64,000 nucleotides of DNA from Patescibacteria group bacterium (lineage in GTDB: Bacteria; Patescibacteriota; Gracilibacteria; Absconditabacterales; Absconditicoccaceae). Of the stretch, positions 20,080 to 31,517 are shown piece after piece. Each line of letters starts with the position of its first letter. Position 1 is the first letter of the stretch. The stretch spans positions 1 to 64,000 of the forward strand of contig JAKJDW010000001.1 of the NCBI GenBank assembly GCA_022705745.1. The letters run 5' to 3'. Below the pieces are notes generated by a model. That model saw only the letters and a program-made list of their open reading frames with translations. It was not told where the DNA came from and did not search any database. Made by a program: the position numbers and the translations under genes.

Positions 20080-20466
20080 TTAGTTTCTTCGTCTATTATG
20101 ATGAACTGGATCTAAGATGTTTTTTGTGGTTAGTTGATGAATTTTGAAAATATCTTTTTCTGTGATTGTATTGTCGAATTCTCTAGGTTCAATATAATCT
20201 AGAATTTTCATATAGTTTTTTAGTTCTTTTTTCGTCTCTTGGTCTGACTTTGATTCTTTCTCAAGCAAAAAGTTTTTCAGTTTGTGCATAAGTGATTTTC
20301 TATTGCATTCGATTTTAGTGGAACATACTCCACTACGAAGTCTTGCTATTTGTTTTAGTTTTGCTTGTCGTTCTGAGACGATGTGGGCGTTTTCTATTAC
20401 TCACCAAATACGATATTCTATCTTAGAAATTATAGAGTTGGTGATTTTGAAAGTGATATTTTTCAT
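20080..20466 (-). pseudogene. Fic-family N-terminal fragment
   Basis: A 128-residue frame. LRSGVCSTKIECNRKS resembles the S(S/T)xIEGN segment before the Fic core, and DNTITEKDIFKIHQLTTKNI resembles the helix (IHQxL) that leads to it. It stops at DPVHHNRRRN, before the catalytic HPFxDGNGR motif that AMP-transferring Fic proteins need. The missing C-terminal half is not found downstream, where the CAP gene ends 7 bp away. Likely a truncated, inactive remnant. Family match is by eye. Confidence 0.55.
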
Positions 20467-20489
20467 GATTTATAATTTAATTTACAAAC

Positions 20490-21236
20490 TTATTGTATAA
20501 CTTTTAGATCTCATTCTTTACCACTATATATAATTTTTAACTCTTTAATTTTTGTTAGTTCTCGTCAATATAGTTCTGAAACACTTGATAGATATACTCC
20601 TATAGGAATTTCTTTTCATATATTCTCATTTAGATATTTCTCAATATTCAAAAACTTATATTGATAAGTAGGAGTTCGTTCTTGAGGATCTACGGCTACA
20701 GGGACTTTGTTATTTAGATCAATATACCAAGTCGCTCAATCTCTAATTTCATAAGCTAATTTTGCTCAAACTAAGTTGTGTCAAAAACTATTGCTAACTC
20801 ATCCATTCTGTTTTCTATAGACACTATAATATCATCAATTATCAAAACCTCATAAGAAAAACCTTAGAGCAAAGAAATATCAATCAGAATTTTCATAAGC
20901 ATATGTATTTATAAATTTATCTGTGAATGTTATGTCTGCAATAAGTTTTACGTTTTTTATAGAATTATTGATCTTTATTTTAGGAAAATCATCTAAAGTC
21001 TTATTTTTAGGATATCACTCTTGATTTGTAATCAATATTTTTGTGTGTTCGCTAATAAAGTTAGAATCAACTCCAGTCTCAATACCTATTGTTCATGTAT
21101 TTACTGTTCATGTATTGATATCAACTTTGTGAAAAAAATATTTATATGTTTTCAATGATACTATCCAAAATAATATCACCGCGATATATAAAGATCATCA
21201 TATAATATACCTAATATATTTTTTTTCTATTTTCAT
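20490..21236 (-). CDS. Hypothetical membrane-anchored protein, 248 aa
   Basis: One N-terminal membrane segment (residues about 10-32, YIIGGSLYIAVILFWIVSLK) and an extracytoplasmic domain with GTVNTGTIGIETGVDSNFIS and LRFFLGGFDNGGYYSVYRKQ. Start overlaps the stop of the 112-residue gene by one base (TAATG), indicating translational coupling. No family recognised. Confidence 0.7.
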
Positions 21237-21574
21237 TATTTAACATTGGTTATTATGTAAATTGCCAATATACTTATTGCCAATATTATGAAGAATATTA
21301 TATTTTTTGAGATATTCTCTGAGTATTCTTTTTTTATAATTTTGCTCTGGTAAATTATTAAAAATATAGATAAGATAAAAGGAATTATAATATTTACACA
21401 AAATCTTAATCAGGTATCAAATTTTAAATGAGAATCTAATTCTATAAAGATAGATCCTAATCGATAAAAAAAATCTCCACTCAAATTAAATAAAATAAGA
21501 ATTAATGAAAAGTTTACATATCATAGCATTGGATTTATAAATGTTTGTTTTATTTTCTTAATTTCTTCAGACAT
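21236..21574 (-). CDS. Small membrane protein, 112 aa
   Basis: Three predicted membrane segments (NFSLILILFNLSG, FCVNIIIPFILSIFLIIYQ, NIIFFIILAISILAIYIITN). Coupled by TAATG to the 248-residue gene. No family recognised. It lies 22 bp after the stop of the DUF5677-like gene. Confidence 0.65.
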
Positions 21575-21596
21575 TATTAAAATTATATCATAAAAA

Positions 21597-22475
21597 TTAA
21601 TTTTTATTCCAATTTATTACTAAGCCTTGTAAAAAGGTTAAAACAGAGTTTATTGATTTATCGTTTATATGTTCAACCAATCCTGTAACACTTAACGCCG
21701 TTATGGTAATTACTAATCATGCAACTCTTTTGTACCAATCTTTTTCTTGGCAAGGCAAAAGTCAATTCTTTTCATCTAAAAGATTGTTTGATATTACTGA
21801 TCAATGATTTGCAATAGATAAAATTCAATATAGATGATTTGTTCAGTTATCCATATTAAAATCTCTTAATAATCTTGATATAGATCTTTTCTCTCCGTAT
21901 ATTGCTTTGGTATATTCAAAATGATTTCAATTTTGATATTGTGCTGAGTAGATATCAAAATCTGCTTTAAATTCTGCCATCATTTCTTGATCATTTACTT
22001 CTTCAGCAAACTTGTATTTTAATACTCATCATAAATTTCTATATTTCTCTATTCTTTCTTCAATTTGTTGTTTATTGGCAGAATCTTCAAAGATTATTTT
22101 CAAGGTAATGACTCTTTCTAAAATAGTTCTACATAAACAAATAGCTCATAGAACATTTCAAAACATTAATGATCCATATACTCAAAATGTGTTTTGTGCT
22201 ATTTCTGAATATAAACAATGTAGAGTGATTGTATTATCCTCGCTAAAATAGCTTCAAAGAACTATTTTCTTATCAAAAACAAACGAATAAAAAAGCCCCA
22301 TTTCATAGACTATTCAAATATAGCGTTCTATTTCATCTCTCTTTATGACATCTTCTATTATTTTTTTGTGTCATTCTTTTACTGTACTTAGATATTCGTG
22401 AAAATCGTTACCAAGCATTTTGTTTGCTTTATTAATTTCTTCTATTTGGTTTTGCATTTCTTCAGCAGTGATCAT
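21597..22475 (-). CDS. Hypothetical protein, possible DUF5677-like, 292 aa
   Basis: Helical protein (MITAEEMQNQIEEINKANKM). The middle part, ICLCRTILERVITLKIIFED followed by QQIEERIEKYRNLGG, resembles the Arg-Glu helix of DUF5677 and related HEPN-like families; this is a weak, by-eye likeness. C-terminus has a hydrophobic helix (VAGLVITITALSVTGLV). Its ATG overlaps the stop of the methyltransferase gene (TAATG). Confidence 0.6.
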
Positions 22476-22963
22476 TATATATAATAATAATTTAAAATTA
22501 TTGAATCATGAGTAAGATAAGCTAAAAAAATTTTACCTCTTTTTTTAGTAACTCTGATTGCTTCAAATATTGCTTTTTCTTTATCTTTTTTGGTAAACAA
22601 ATGATATAGAGGCCCAAACAAAAGAGTAATTTCAAATGAATTATCTTCATAATTTAATAAATCTAAAGCATTTCCTTGAACCAAATTAATATCTAGATCA
22701 TCTGTTATTTTATTTTTGAAAATATTTATATTATGTTCAAGCAACTCAACAGCATCAACTTTGTATCCCTTTTTTGCATAATAAATAGAATAAGCGCCCG
22801 TTCCTGCACCTATTTCTAAAATTCTATCTCCTGATTTTAAAAACTTATCAACAAAATGAATAGTTGTTAAAAATTCTGCTTGATGAACTACACCCCTACT
22901 AAATCTCTCATCTTCATTACAATATTCTTTATAGTATTTGTTTAAAATTTCTTTTATTTTCAT
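22475..22963 (-). CDS. SAM-dependent methyltransferase, short
   Basis: A 162-residue class I Rossmann methyltransferase: RILEIGAGTGAYSIYYAKKG (motif I, SAM binding), VDAVELLEHNINIFKNK (acidic motif II), INLVQGNALDLL and EITLLFGPLYHLFTKKD (motif IV region). Family relatives are 230-270 residues, so the C-terminal strands are missing, ending in HDSIILNYYYI just where the next gene begins. None of its nine or so glycines is TGA, unlike the neighbour it overlaps. This suggests recent gain and possible truncation. Substrate unknown. Confidence 0.8.
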   Translation of the reverse strand: MKIKEILNKYYKEYCNEDERFSRGVVHQAEFLTTIHFVDKFLKSGDRILEIGAGTGAYSIYYAKKGYKVDAVELLEHNINIFKNKITDDLDINLVQGNALDLLNYEDNSFEITLLFGPLYHLFTKKDKEKAIFEAIRVTKKRGKIFLAYLTHDSIILNYYYI

Positions 22964-23086
22964 TGTAGTAAAATAAATAAAGTATTATTAAGAATCTACT
23001 TTTTCATCATTTTTTTTCAATAGTTTAATCATTTCACGATCAAAATCTGACTAGAAAATACAAACTCTTTTCAATGTTTTTTAATA

Positions 23087-23392
23087 TCAAGATAAAATAT
23101 TAAACCTAAAACTATAATCAAATATATTTAATTGAAAATGATCAACATTATCCCATCTTGTCATCAAAGTGTTGTTATATATTAAACTTTTAAGGATGTA
23201 ATTTGTCCTTTCTAAAAAAATAGTCATAGATCTAGGGCAAATTAGATAAATCACCTTAATAGTTTCCACAATATCCACTTCTTTTCCTTCGTGAATAAAT
23301 GGCTTTTGTGATTTTCCTAACTCTTCCAATAGACCGTGCACCTCCTCTAACTTTCGGAATCTTTTTTGTTTTAGTTCTTCTTCTTTGGTCAT
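23087..23392 (-). CDS. Hypothetical protein, 101 aa
   Basis: Starts MTKEEELKQKRFRKLEEVHG behind a textbook ribosome binding site (AGGAGG, 5 bp before the ATG), rare in this window, and a promoter TTGACT-17 bp-TATAAG at about 23460-23421. Gly codons are all GGN. Together with the methyltransferase it may have been imported from a standard-code bacterium. No family recognised. The 120 bp to the methyltransferase hold no gene. Confidence 0.6.
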   Translation of the reverse strand: MTKEEELKQKRFRKLEEVHGLLEELGKSQKPFIHEGKEVDIVETIKVIYLICPRSMTIFLERTNYILKSLIYNNTLMTRWDNVDHFQLNIFDYSFRFNILS

Positions 23393-23521
23393 AGTGTCCT
23401 CCTTTTTTTACTAATTAATTTTTTTTGGTATTCTTATACACTTTTACCACAAAAAAGTCAATGTTAGATATTTTAGACATTATATCAAAAACGAGCTAAT
23501 CAGTATTATTGAACTGATTTT

Positions 23522-23989
23522 CTAATACTCAACGCTTCCTACTTTTTCTTTCCATTCATCAAAAACCTTTTTTGCTTCATCATACATCAATTGAATTTCT
23601 GGAATAGATCTTTGATCGATTGGTTTTGAAAATTCTTTATAAAAATTTTGGTCATCAAAACCTATTTCATCTGCATCTTTTTGTGTATTTCAGTAATAAA
23701 TTTTATTTATTCTAGCCCGAAAAATCGCTCACAAGCACATTGGACATGGCTCACATGAAATATAAATTTCACATCATGATAAACCAAAAGTTTTTAGATT
23801 TGTACAAGCATCACGAATAGCTTGAATTTCAGCATGAGCGGTAGGGTCGTTGTTTTTGACAACATGATTGAATCATCTTCCGACTACTTTTCAGTCTTTT
23901 ACAACTACCGCACCAAAAGGTCAGCCAAATTGTTTTTCAATATTTTCTTTTGAAAGATCAATAGCTTCTTGCATAAATTCTTTTTGCAT
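23522..23989 (-). CDS. guaD: Guanine deaminase (GuaD-type nucleoside/base deaminase)
   Basis: A 155-residue CDA-fold deaminase that turns guanine into xanthine in purine salvage. The catalytic HAE (NNDPTAHAEIQAIRDAC) and zinc-binding PCPMC (CEPCPMCLGAI) are intact. The NDPTAHAE context, the EIGFDDQNFYKEFSKP segment and the C-terminal EY ending match Bacillus GuaD better than tRNA adenosine deaminase TadA. FGGPFGAVVV at the N-terminus has TGA-coded Gly, so it is at home in this genome, unlike the nearby methyltransferase. Confidence 0.85.
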
Positions 23990-24024
23990 TTGGATTAAGC
24001 TTATCAAATAAAAGGTGTCTACTT

Positions 24025-24109
24025 GTAAAGTTACAAGTTACATCCCCACCACCGGGTGCAATTGGCTAGCTTCGCGAACAGCGCCCGGGTGGTAGGGGTG
24101 TAACTTTAC
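24025..24109. repeat. Dispersed GC-rich hairpin element, extended copy
   Basis: Left arm gtaaagttacaagttacatc with ccccaccaccgggtgc, loop aattggctagcttcgcgaaca, right arm gcgcccgggtggtaggggtg with taactttac. The loop is almost identical in the copies at 5980, 28541 and 59783. The element overlaps the stop of the 3D-domain gene. Confidence 0.9.
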
Positions 24110-25272
24110 GAACTTTTATGCTTCTGAAACTCTGTTCGTTTTTCGTTCAAGGCTTTTCTAGTGGAAGGTCACATCCATCATCTAGCAGGATTTTTTGTAT
24201 CGTTTGGGGATAATATTTTTAGTGCTAACTGGAAATCGTAAACAGCTTTGATTGTTTTTGCATCATATTTGTCATATAAATCTCATGTAAAAAATCCATA
24301 ATGTCTCAACATATCTTGTAAATCAGAAACTTTTGAATTTTGTACATTTTTTTTGTAAGCTTGGTTAAAATAATTAATGATCGATAATTGAGAACTCTCA
24401 GTTCAAGAAATTGTGCTTTGTGTAGAACTGTTTGTTCAGTTATAATTTTGAGCAAAAGAAATTAATTCGTCAAATGTAGCTGTTATTCAAAAATCTGGTA
24501 AAAATCATTTTCTTTTGGCTTCTCTTTTCATATACTCTCTGGTCGCCGATCAAAAAACTCAACAATATTTTCTACTGGTAATTCACCTTTTGAGCTGATA
24601 ATTGCAAAGTGCTTTTTTTGTCTCTGGACCAAAAAATCAAGTTTGTTTCTTCATATAACCAAACTTAGTAAGATATTGTTGGAGAGTATAAACTCGTACA
24701 TCTGTTCTTCATTCACGAAGTTCTTGGATAAACAATGTCGCATCAAAAAAATTTTTTGGTATTGGAATGTTATCAAAATTAAATCAAACCCTGGGATTTG
24801 CCTGGAGGGATTTGAGCTTGATATTTGAACAATAATATCATTTTAATACTCTTTTTCCAAAAGTTAGAGCTCTAACAAGTCATTCCTCTCAATATCACAT
24901 CCAAATATCTATACGATCGTATCTATTTCATTGTTTTCATGCTGAAACTATCGCCCCTCCTCTATCTGCTATTTCTCAAACTCAAAGCGATGGAAAAAGT
25001 ATTTTTCCTCCAAAATCATAAGTGGCTGGTGCCGCTAACATTCCATTAAAAACTCCCCTACCACTTGCTCCATGAGTTCCACTTCAGTTTAATATTTTTT
25101 CTTCTACTACATTTTCTTTGTAGTAAAAAACTTGTCAGTCTTTTGGAGAATAATATGCTGTAACAATAAAAAGCTTTTCTTCACAATCAGTTTGAAAGTC
25201 AAAAGCAAAAGAAAATGAGAAGAAAAAGAGTGTTGAAATTATTGTATATAATAAGCCTTTGTACAAAAACAT
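24106..25272 (-). CDS. Secreted 3D-domain protein with two peptidoglycan-binding domains
   Basis: A 388-residue protein with a signal peptide (LLYTIISTLFFFSFSFAF). Residues about 30-160 hold a 3D domain (IADRGGAIVSAG, then NRYDRIDIWMGYGEEGLVRA with its three Asp), the double-psi barrel found in MltA- and YabE-type lytic transglycosylase-like proteins. Two PG_binding_1 domains follow: VYTLQQYLTKFGYMKKQTGF with FFGPETKKALCNYQ at about 190-225, and SDLQDMLRHYGFFTGDLYD to STRKALNEK near the end. Likely acts on or binds the cell wall. Stop lies inside the right arm of the hairpin element. Confidence 0.85.
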
Positions 25273-25299
25273 TTCGAAATTTAAAAATAAATATTACAG

Positions 25300-25974
25300 T
25301 TAAAGATATCCTCTATCTTTCAAGTATTGAAAACCAAGTTCTTTGAGATGTAAATCAGTAAGACAATGAGCATCCGTGTTTACATACACACCAGATTTTA
25401 GTAATTTGAGCAATTGGTCTAGTTTGGAAGTATCTGTCCTATCTAATTTTAGATAAGAACAATTTATTTCGATTGGTATATTGTATTTATTTAGAACTTC
25501 TGCTATTTTCGGTATATCGAGATATTGAGATGTCTTTTTATTGCAGATATGTCAAATAAATTTTATTTTATCATGATACTTCTCTATAGCATTTATGTAT
25601 GCTTGGGTAATATTTTTCAAATCTCATTTATAAGCATTGTCATGACAAGATAATATACAAAAATATTCTTCTATTGAATGATTTCTCCCAATCTCAAAAC
25701 AACAATTTCATTCATCATCGATCAAATCTCATTCCACACCAAACTTAACATCTAAATCATTATGGACATTTACTCGTCTTTTTAAAGAAATTCTATAATT
25801 TTTAAGCTCAATTTTTTCTGCATCTAATGCTACCTGACTATGATCAGTAATTATTATTTTTTTCAGTCATATTTTATGGGCATATTGTACTATTTCATCT
25901 ATTGTATTTAACCCATCAGAGTAATTTATACTATGTATGTGATAATCCTCACTCATTGTGTTTAATATTTTCAT
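25300..25974 (-). CDS. PHP-domain phosphoesterase, copy 1
   Basis: A 224-residue protein with PHP metal-binding motifs in order: DYHIHS (first HxH), ITDHSQ, CFEIGRNHSIEEYFCILSCH and the closing VNTDAHCLTD. This is the pattern of histidinol-phosphate-phosphatase-like PHP enzymes, which hydrolyse phosphate esters using metals. No histidine genes are nearby, so the substrate is open. The gene just upstream on the same strand (26057-26722) is a close paralog, so this is a tandem duplicate. Confidence 0.85.
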
Positions 25975-26056
25975 TCTATTCTAGAAAACAATATAAATCT
26001 AAAATGACATAAAAAACCCAGTCAGTAATTAAAATCCAAAAGAACAAAAATTATGA

Positions 26057-26722
26057 TTAAATATATCCCCTATCTTTCAAATATTGGAAACCAAGTTCTT
26101 TAAGTTGTAAATCATGGAGACAATGTGCATCTGTACACACATAAACACCAGATTTTAGTAATTTGAGCAATTGATCTAATTTGGAAGTATCTGTCCTATC
26201 TAATTTTAGATAAGAACAATTTATTTCAATGGGTATATTATATTTATTTAGAACTTCTGCTATTTTAGGTATATTGAGATATTGAGATGTCTTTTTGCTA
26301 CAGATATGTCAAATAAATTTTATTTTATCATGATATTTCTCTATAGCATTGATATATGCTTGAGTAATATTTTTCAAATCTCATTGATACACACCATCAT
26401 GACAAGACAATATACAAAAATCTTCTTCTATTGAATGTTTTGTTCAAATTTCAAAACAACAATTTCACTCTTCATCAAGCAAATCTCATTCCACACCAAA
26501 TATAATATCTAAATCATTATGCATATTTTTCCATCTTTTCAGATTAACTCTATAGTTTCTAGTTCCCGCTTCTAATGTCGCTTGACTATGATCGGTGATC
26601 GCCACTCTCTTCATTCATATCTTGTGGGCATATTGTACTATCTCATCTATTGTATTCATTCAATCAGAAAAATTTATACTATGTATGTGATAATCTTCAC
26701 CCATCGTGTTTAATACTTTCAT
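26057..26722 (-). CDS. PHP-domain phosphoesterase, copy 2
   Basis: A 221-residue paralog of the gene downstream, with the same motifs (DYHIHS, ITDHSQ, CILSCHDG, VCTDAHCLHD). The two DNA sequences are nearly identical over long stretches, above all in the C-terminal third, while the middle region has diverged and lost four codons (LDAEKIELKNYRIS versus LEAGTRNYRVN). The gap between copies (25975-26056) is AT-rich. Confidence 0.85.
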
Positions 26723-26900
26723 CTTATTTTTTAGAAATATAAATCTAAAATAATATAAAAAGATCTAATCAAAAATCAAGACACCAGAGTCCAATAAAAA
26801 ATTACTTGAAAATCGAGTGATATTTATTAGAGTGATGTTGTTTATGAATTAATAATTCAATATGTTCTTGTGACTAACAAATCGCCTAATAAATTTTATT

Positions 26901-27062
26901 ATGTCAGGATGGCCTTTTGATGATAAAAAAAATAAAGAAAATAATTGAAATAGTCAATATGATTGAGATGTATTTGAAACAAAAACCAGTTACATATCCA
27001 AGGTCGCAGAGTTTTTGGAAAGCTGAATAAAGGAAATGAAAAAGGATATTAAAAAGCTTTAG
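26901..27062 (+). CDS. Small hypothetical protein, 53 aa
   Basis: MSGWPFDDKKNKENNGNSQY and onward to EMKKDIKKL, with three in-frame TGA Gly. Charged, with a helical C-terminus. Coding is supported by the code-25 frame and its isolation from other genes, but there is no family match. Confidence 0.45.
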
Positions 27063-27125
27063 TATTTTAAGTTTGTAAGTACAAAGTTGGTAGTTATCCC
27101 CTTTTGTAACAACTAAGGGAGCTTC

Positions 27126-27345
27126 ATTATTTCTCAAATCTTCCTAGGGAGGAATTTTATCGTGAAATTCTTCCCTCGGGGGAAGCTGGGCCCCCGCAGT
27201 ATTGCGGGGTAGATGGGGGTTGTAGTTGGGGGTAAAACCCCCACGTATCCCGATGAATCGGGATAACACCCTCCCTCAAGGGAGGAATTTTATTTAAGGA
27301 TTTAAGAACTTTAAGAACTTGATGAACCACGCAGTACTGCGTGGC
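27126..27345. repeat. Cluster of short GC-rich hairpins
   Basis: Several perfect or near-perfect palindromes in a row: ccccgcagtattgcgggg (about 27192-27209), atcccgatgaatcgggat (about 27247-27264), ctccctcaagggagg (about 27271-27285) and ccacgcagtactgcgtgg (about 27327-27344). The segment ggaggaattttat occurs twice. It is much richer in GC than the genome. No gene visible. Confidence 0.85.
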
Positions 27346-27373
27346 AAGCTTTACAAACTTGACGAACTTTTCA

Positions 27374-28504
27374 CTACACTGTCTCTCTACGGATATTTTT
27401 GTCCAATCATACTAAAATTTCGTATACTGTTTTATCTGACGCTTTACTTAAATAATGAAGCGAGTTTTTTCAATCTAATCAAATCAATTCTACATCATCA
27501 AACACATATGATTTTGGGGGAATTTTCATAGAACAAATATTCATACATATCGTTCATATTTGAGGATAATAAGATTTATTGTGCCTAAAGTATATTTTAT
27601 TACTGGCAGATTTGGGTAGTCATTCGGTATATCCAAATGGTACAGAGGCAATAAATTCGTCTCTGTCAGCTAATCGGCTGTGATTGTAACTAACTCAATC
27701 TCATTCCAACAATTGATGTAATGATGTGATTTGGGAATAAATTTGCAGAGCTGGTTTTAGTTTTTCAGTAAGTTTGTGATACGGATCTGATTCTAATAAT
27801 GGAGAATATCCATAAGTGGCTAGTCAAGGTCTATAAGCATTAAAAAAATCATCCTGAATTTTAAATATTCCTGCACTATTTCATATATGTCTCCGTTTGG
27901 GATTATGTCCATAATCTATGACTATATGGTACATTTTTTTGAAAAAATCTATTTGGGTTTGAATAGAATTGTGATCCAAAGAACTTGCACTATGTAAGTG
28001 GGACATCACTCACTCTACTATTAATTTTGGATAGTCTTTCAAAAATTCTAAGATATTTTTTAGTTCTTCTTCATTTACTCACTCTCTGTGCATTCAGGTG
28101 TCCAAAAAAAGATGAATTTTTATTTTTTTCTTGAGCTTTGCTAAATAAGCAATAGTCTCTATATTGTACACACAAAATGTTGTCCTGGAAAAATCAAATT
28201 TTTTATAATTCCTCGGCTTAGTTTCTCATAATACTAAAACATTTTTATCAGAATACTTCTTTACCACTTGGTATTCTGGAAAACTATCAATAGCTATATA
28301 TGGGACATTCGTTTTTCTCAAAATTTTTGTTATTTGAAGAAGTCCGTGTCCGTAGGCATTGGATTTTAGTACAGGGAAAATAGCAGATTTTGGTTGCAGT
28401 TCCTGTAGATAAGACAGATTGTTGAGAACATTTTTTGAATAAATAAAAATTCTATTGATCGGCTCTACTCTTGGGTTAAATATTTTTCTTAAGAATCTTT
28501 TCAT
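27374..28504 (-). CDS. alr: Alanine racemase
   Basis: A 376-residue fold-III PLP enzyme that makes D-alanine for peptidoglycan. The catalytic Lys is in VLKSNAYGHG (family AVVKANAYGHG) near residue 46. HLFLDTGMHREG and ILEFL segments follow, then RRHIGNSAG (matching HxANSAG), FNAYRPGLATYGYSP (RPGxxxYG), the catalytic-Tyr region NHSRLADRDEFIASVPFGYTEG, and GTICMNICSMKIPP (MCMDQ-like). Tyr of the usual SYGRTY loop is in GVSYNHSRL. Length is normal. Upstream, 28505-28793 holds a hairpin element and no gene. Confidence 0.93.
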
Positions 28505-28540
28505 GGATTATTTTTAATAAATAAATTACAAGAGTTGCAC

Positions 28541-28595
28541 TCCTACCACCCGGGTGCAATTGGCTAGCTTCGCGAACAGCACCCGGGTGGTAGGA
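28541..28595. repeat. Dispersed GC-rich hairpin element
   Basis: Perfect arms tcctaccacccgggtgc and gcacccgggtggtagga around the loop aattggctagcttcgcgaaca. The most complete copy in the window. It lies 37 bp upstream of alr, so it is not a terminator for alr. Confidence 0.95.
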
Positions 28596-28793
28596 TATAA
28601 ACTTAACGGACTCTTACTTTCTTTATAAGAATGTAAAACTAACTTGCAAGATTTTAAGTATGATAGCACCCAAATATCTTTTGTGCTACTTTCTATTGAA
28701 AATGCTTATTATTTTTATATAAATGATTTGAAAAAGGAAATAAAAACTTTAGTATGAAGGTCCTTTTATTTTTAGACTAAATAAATAATTGTG

Positions 28794-31391
28794 ATGAGAA
28801 AAAACATAAAATTATTTAATCCTTATGCCACCTCTAGTTTGAAATATGCAAATAAAATATCTTTACATGACAACAAGAAGACCATCTGATGAGATAGCTT
28901 GTTTTGGGGGATTTACCAATATATCAAAAACCACCAATATTTTGACTTATTTTGTAATGTAACTTGACTTACAAATACAGAAGCATTGGATGAGTATTAC
29001 AATAAAGAAATTAAAGTTGATTTTAGTTCAAATAAAACGCAAGACGGTAGTGAAGAACTCGAGTTGAATGACAAACTTAAATCCAAAATAGAGACAATTT
29101 TGGTGGATGGTCTATATCAATTGGATTTAATTGTCTTATTTTATATATCGTTTTTTGATTTGTCCAGTCAATTAAAAAACTATTTATCCCAAAAAACCGT
29201 AGATATAAGTATAGAAAACATAGTCAAGAGCTGTGATAATTTGTTGGAGAATCCCATAATTATAAAATCTGGCATATTTGCATTTTTAGAGATATTGGAT
29301 AAAATTTTCACTAAGTTAAATTTAGATTCTAAAAATGTAAAAATCATGGATATTAGAAACCTTAATAGTTTAAAAAATGTGAACGATATTTTAAATTCGC
29401 TAGATAGTGAAATTGTAGAAAAATGAGATAATAGCGAGAGCCAAGTATGAACATCTGTTAGATCCACAAAAAAAGAAGAGAGGAAAATGACTGTGGATTA
29501 TTTTTGAACAGATTTGACCAAAGAAGTAAAAGACTGATTTATGGATCCTATTATATGAAGAGAAGATGAAATAAATCAGGTAATTTATACTTTACTGAGA
29601 AAAAATAAAAACAATCCTTTGCTAATTGGAGAAGCAGGAGTTGGTAAAACAGCTATTGTAGAATGATTGGCTCAAAAAATTGTAGCATGAGATGTCCCAG
29701 AAAAATTAAAAAACAAAAAAATATATCTTTTGGATATGGGAACTCTTTTGGCGGGGACAAAGTATAGGGGAGAGTTTGAAGCTAGGATGAAATCTATCTT
29801 GGATGAAGCTATGGATCCTACAAACCATATAATTTTGTTTATTGATGAATTACATACAATTATATGAGCTGGATGACAAGACAACAATGATGCTGCTCAA
29901 ATGTTGAAACCACTATTAGCTAGATGAAAAATCAAGTTAATTTGAGCAACAACTTTTGATGAGTACCAAAAGCATATAGAAAAAGATGCTGCACTAAAAA
30001 GAAGATTCCAAGAAGTGATTGTAAATGAGCCTGATGGTCAAACTGCTATACAAATTATGGAAGGGCTGAAACAAACTTACGAAGATTTTCATGGAGTAAG
30101 TATCAGTAATTCTGCTATCAAAGCTAGTGTAAAATTGACAAAAAGATATATGTTAAACAAATATTTACCAGATAAGGCCTTGGATATTATTGATGAAGCT
30201 TGTGCTAGAAAATCTACAATGCAATATAAGTTGGAAAATGATGAAGAATACAAAAAAATTGAGAAAAAAATAGATAAAATCAAAGATGAAATAGAAGTAG
30301 CTATTGAAAATCAGGATTATTTCAAAGCAGCTGAATTAAAAGAAAAAGAAGAGGAGTTGAAAAATGATATTTTGAAAATTAGAAACAACAAAAACATACC
30401 TAGTCATCTAAGACCTACTATTGAAAAAGAAGATATTGGAAATGTTTTAGCTGACAAAACTGGAATCCCAGCAAATGTAGTAAACCAATCAGAAATAGAA
30501 AAACTAAAAATGTTGGCTGATTCCTTGAAATGACAGGTGTTTGGACAAGATGATGCGGTACAAGCTGTTGTAAACACTCTTACTAGAAATAGACTGTCAG
30601 TAATAGAAAAGCATAAACCAATTGGTTCATTTTTATTTTTGTGACCAAGTGGTGTTGGAAAAACATTTTTAGCTAAAATGATAGCCAAAAGTTATTTTGG
30701 AGATGAAAGTGCAATAGTTAGGCTAGATATGTCAGAATATATGGAAAAATTCTCTGTAAGTAAATTGATAGGTAGTCCAGCTGGATATGTTTGATATGAT
30801 GAGTGAGGACAACTAACAGAAGCAATAAGAAGAAAACCATATTCTGTATTACTTTTGGATGAAATAGAAAAAGCATCATTGGATGTTTTGAATATTTTAT
30901 TACAAATATTGGATGAATGAAAATTGAAAGATAGCAAAGGTAGATGGGTTGATTTCAAAAGTACAATAATAGTAATGACTTCAAATCTTGGGAGTGAACA
31001 ATTCAGTAAAAAATGATGAACAATTGGATTCAGCACAGGAGAAACTAAAAAATGAGAAATAGATGAAAAAACTTTTGAAAAAGCACAAGAAAGAGTATTG
31101 GAGGAGTTGAAAGATTTTATGTCGCCAGAATTGATAAATAGAATTGATCATAAAATTGTATTCAAGCCGTTATCCAAAAAGGTTTTGACTGATATTTTTA
31201 AAAAGAATTTGAAAGAATTCTTGGATTCTTGGAAAGCAAACTCAAAAGCTGTTTTACCAGAATATACAGAAAAAGAAATAAAAGAAATAATTGACAAAAT
31301 TTATGATCCACAATATGGAGCAAGACCAGTAGAAAGATATATCCACGATACCATTGAGCCAGAAATTATTCAAAAAATTATGGAAAAATAA
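28794..31391 (+). CDS. clpC: ClpC-type AAA+ protease ATPase
   Basis: An 865-residue Hsp100 with two AAA+ modules. Walker A of D1 is GEAGVGKT (residues 279-286), Walker B is [16 protein letters not shown]2 has LGPSGVGKT (617-624) and [11 protein letters not shown]. Between them, [20 protein letters not shown] and [12 protein letters not shown] form the short UVR-like coiled middle domain of ClpC, not the long ClpB one. The C-terminus ([16 protein letters not shown]) is typical. The N-terminal 190 residues differ from a normal Clp N-domain and may bind other adaptors. It unfolds proteins for ClpP degradation; clpP is not in the window. A terminator follows at 31423. Gly of Walker A in D2 is TGA. 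Confidence 0.92.
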
Positions 31392-31422
31392 AAAATTTTA
31401 CATATACCAACTGAAAAATATA

Positions 31423-31448
31423 AGAGAAGTACTACACTTCTCTTTTTT
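31423..31448 (+). terminator. Intrinsic terminator after clpC
   Basis: AGAGAAGT (31423-31430) pairs with ACTTCTCT (31436-31443) around a five-base loop, followed by a T-run. Confidence 0.85.
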
Positions 31449-31517
31449 ATAATAAATCTATTGAAAAAAATATTAGAATGAATATAATGAATTTGTAAAT
31501 ATTTATATATTATATCA

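Noticed and set aside
24643-24828. Plus-strand frame opposite the 3D-domain gene
   Set aside because: Shadow of the minus-strand gene, no family likeness.
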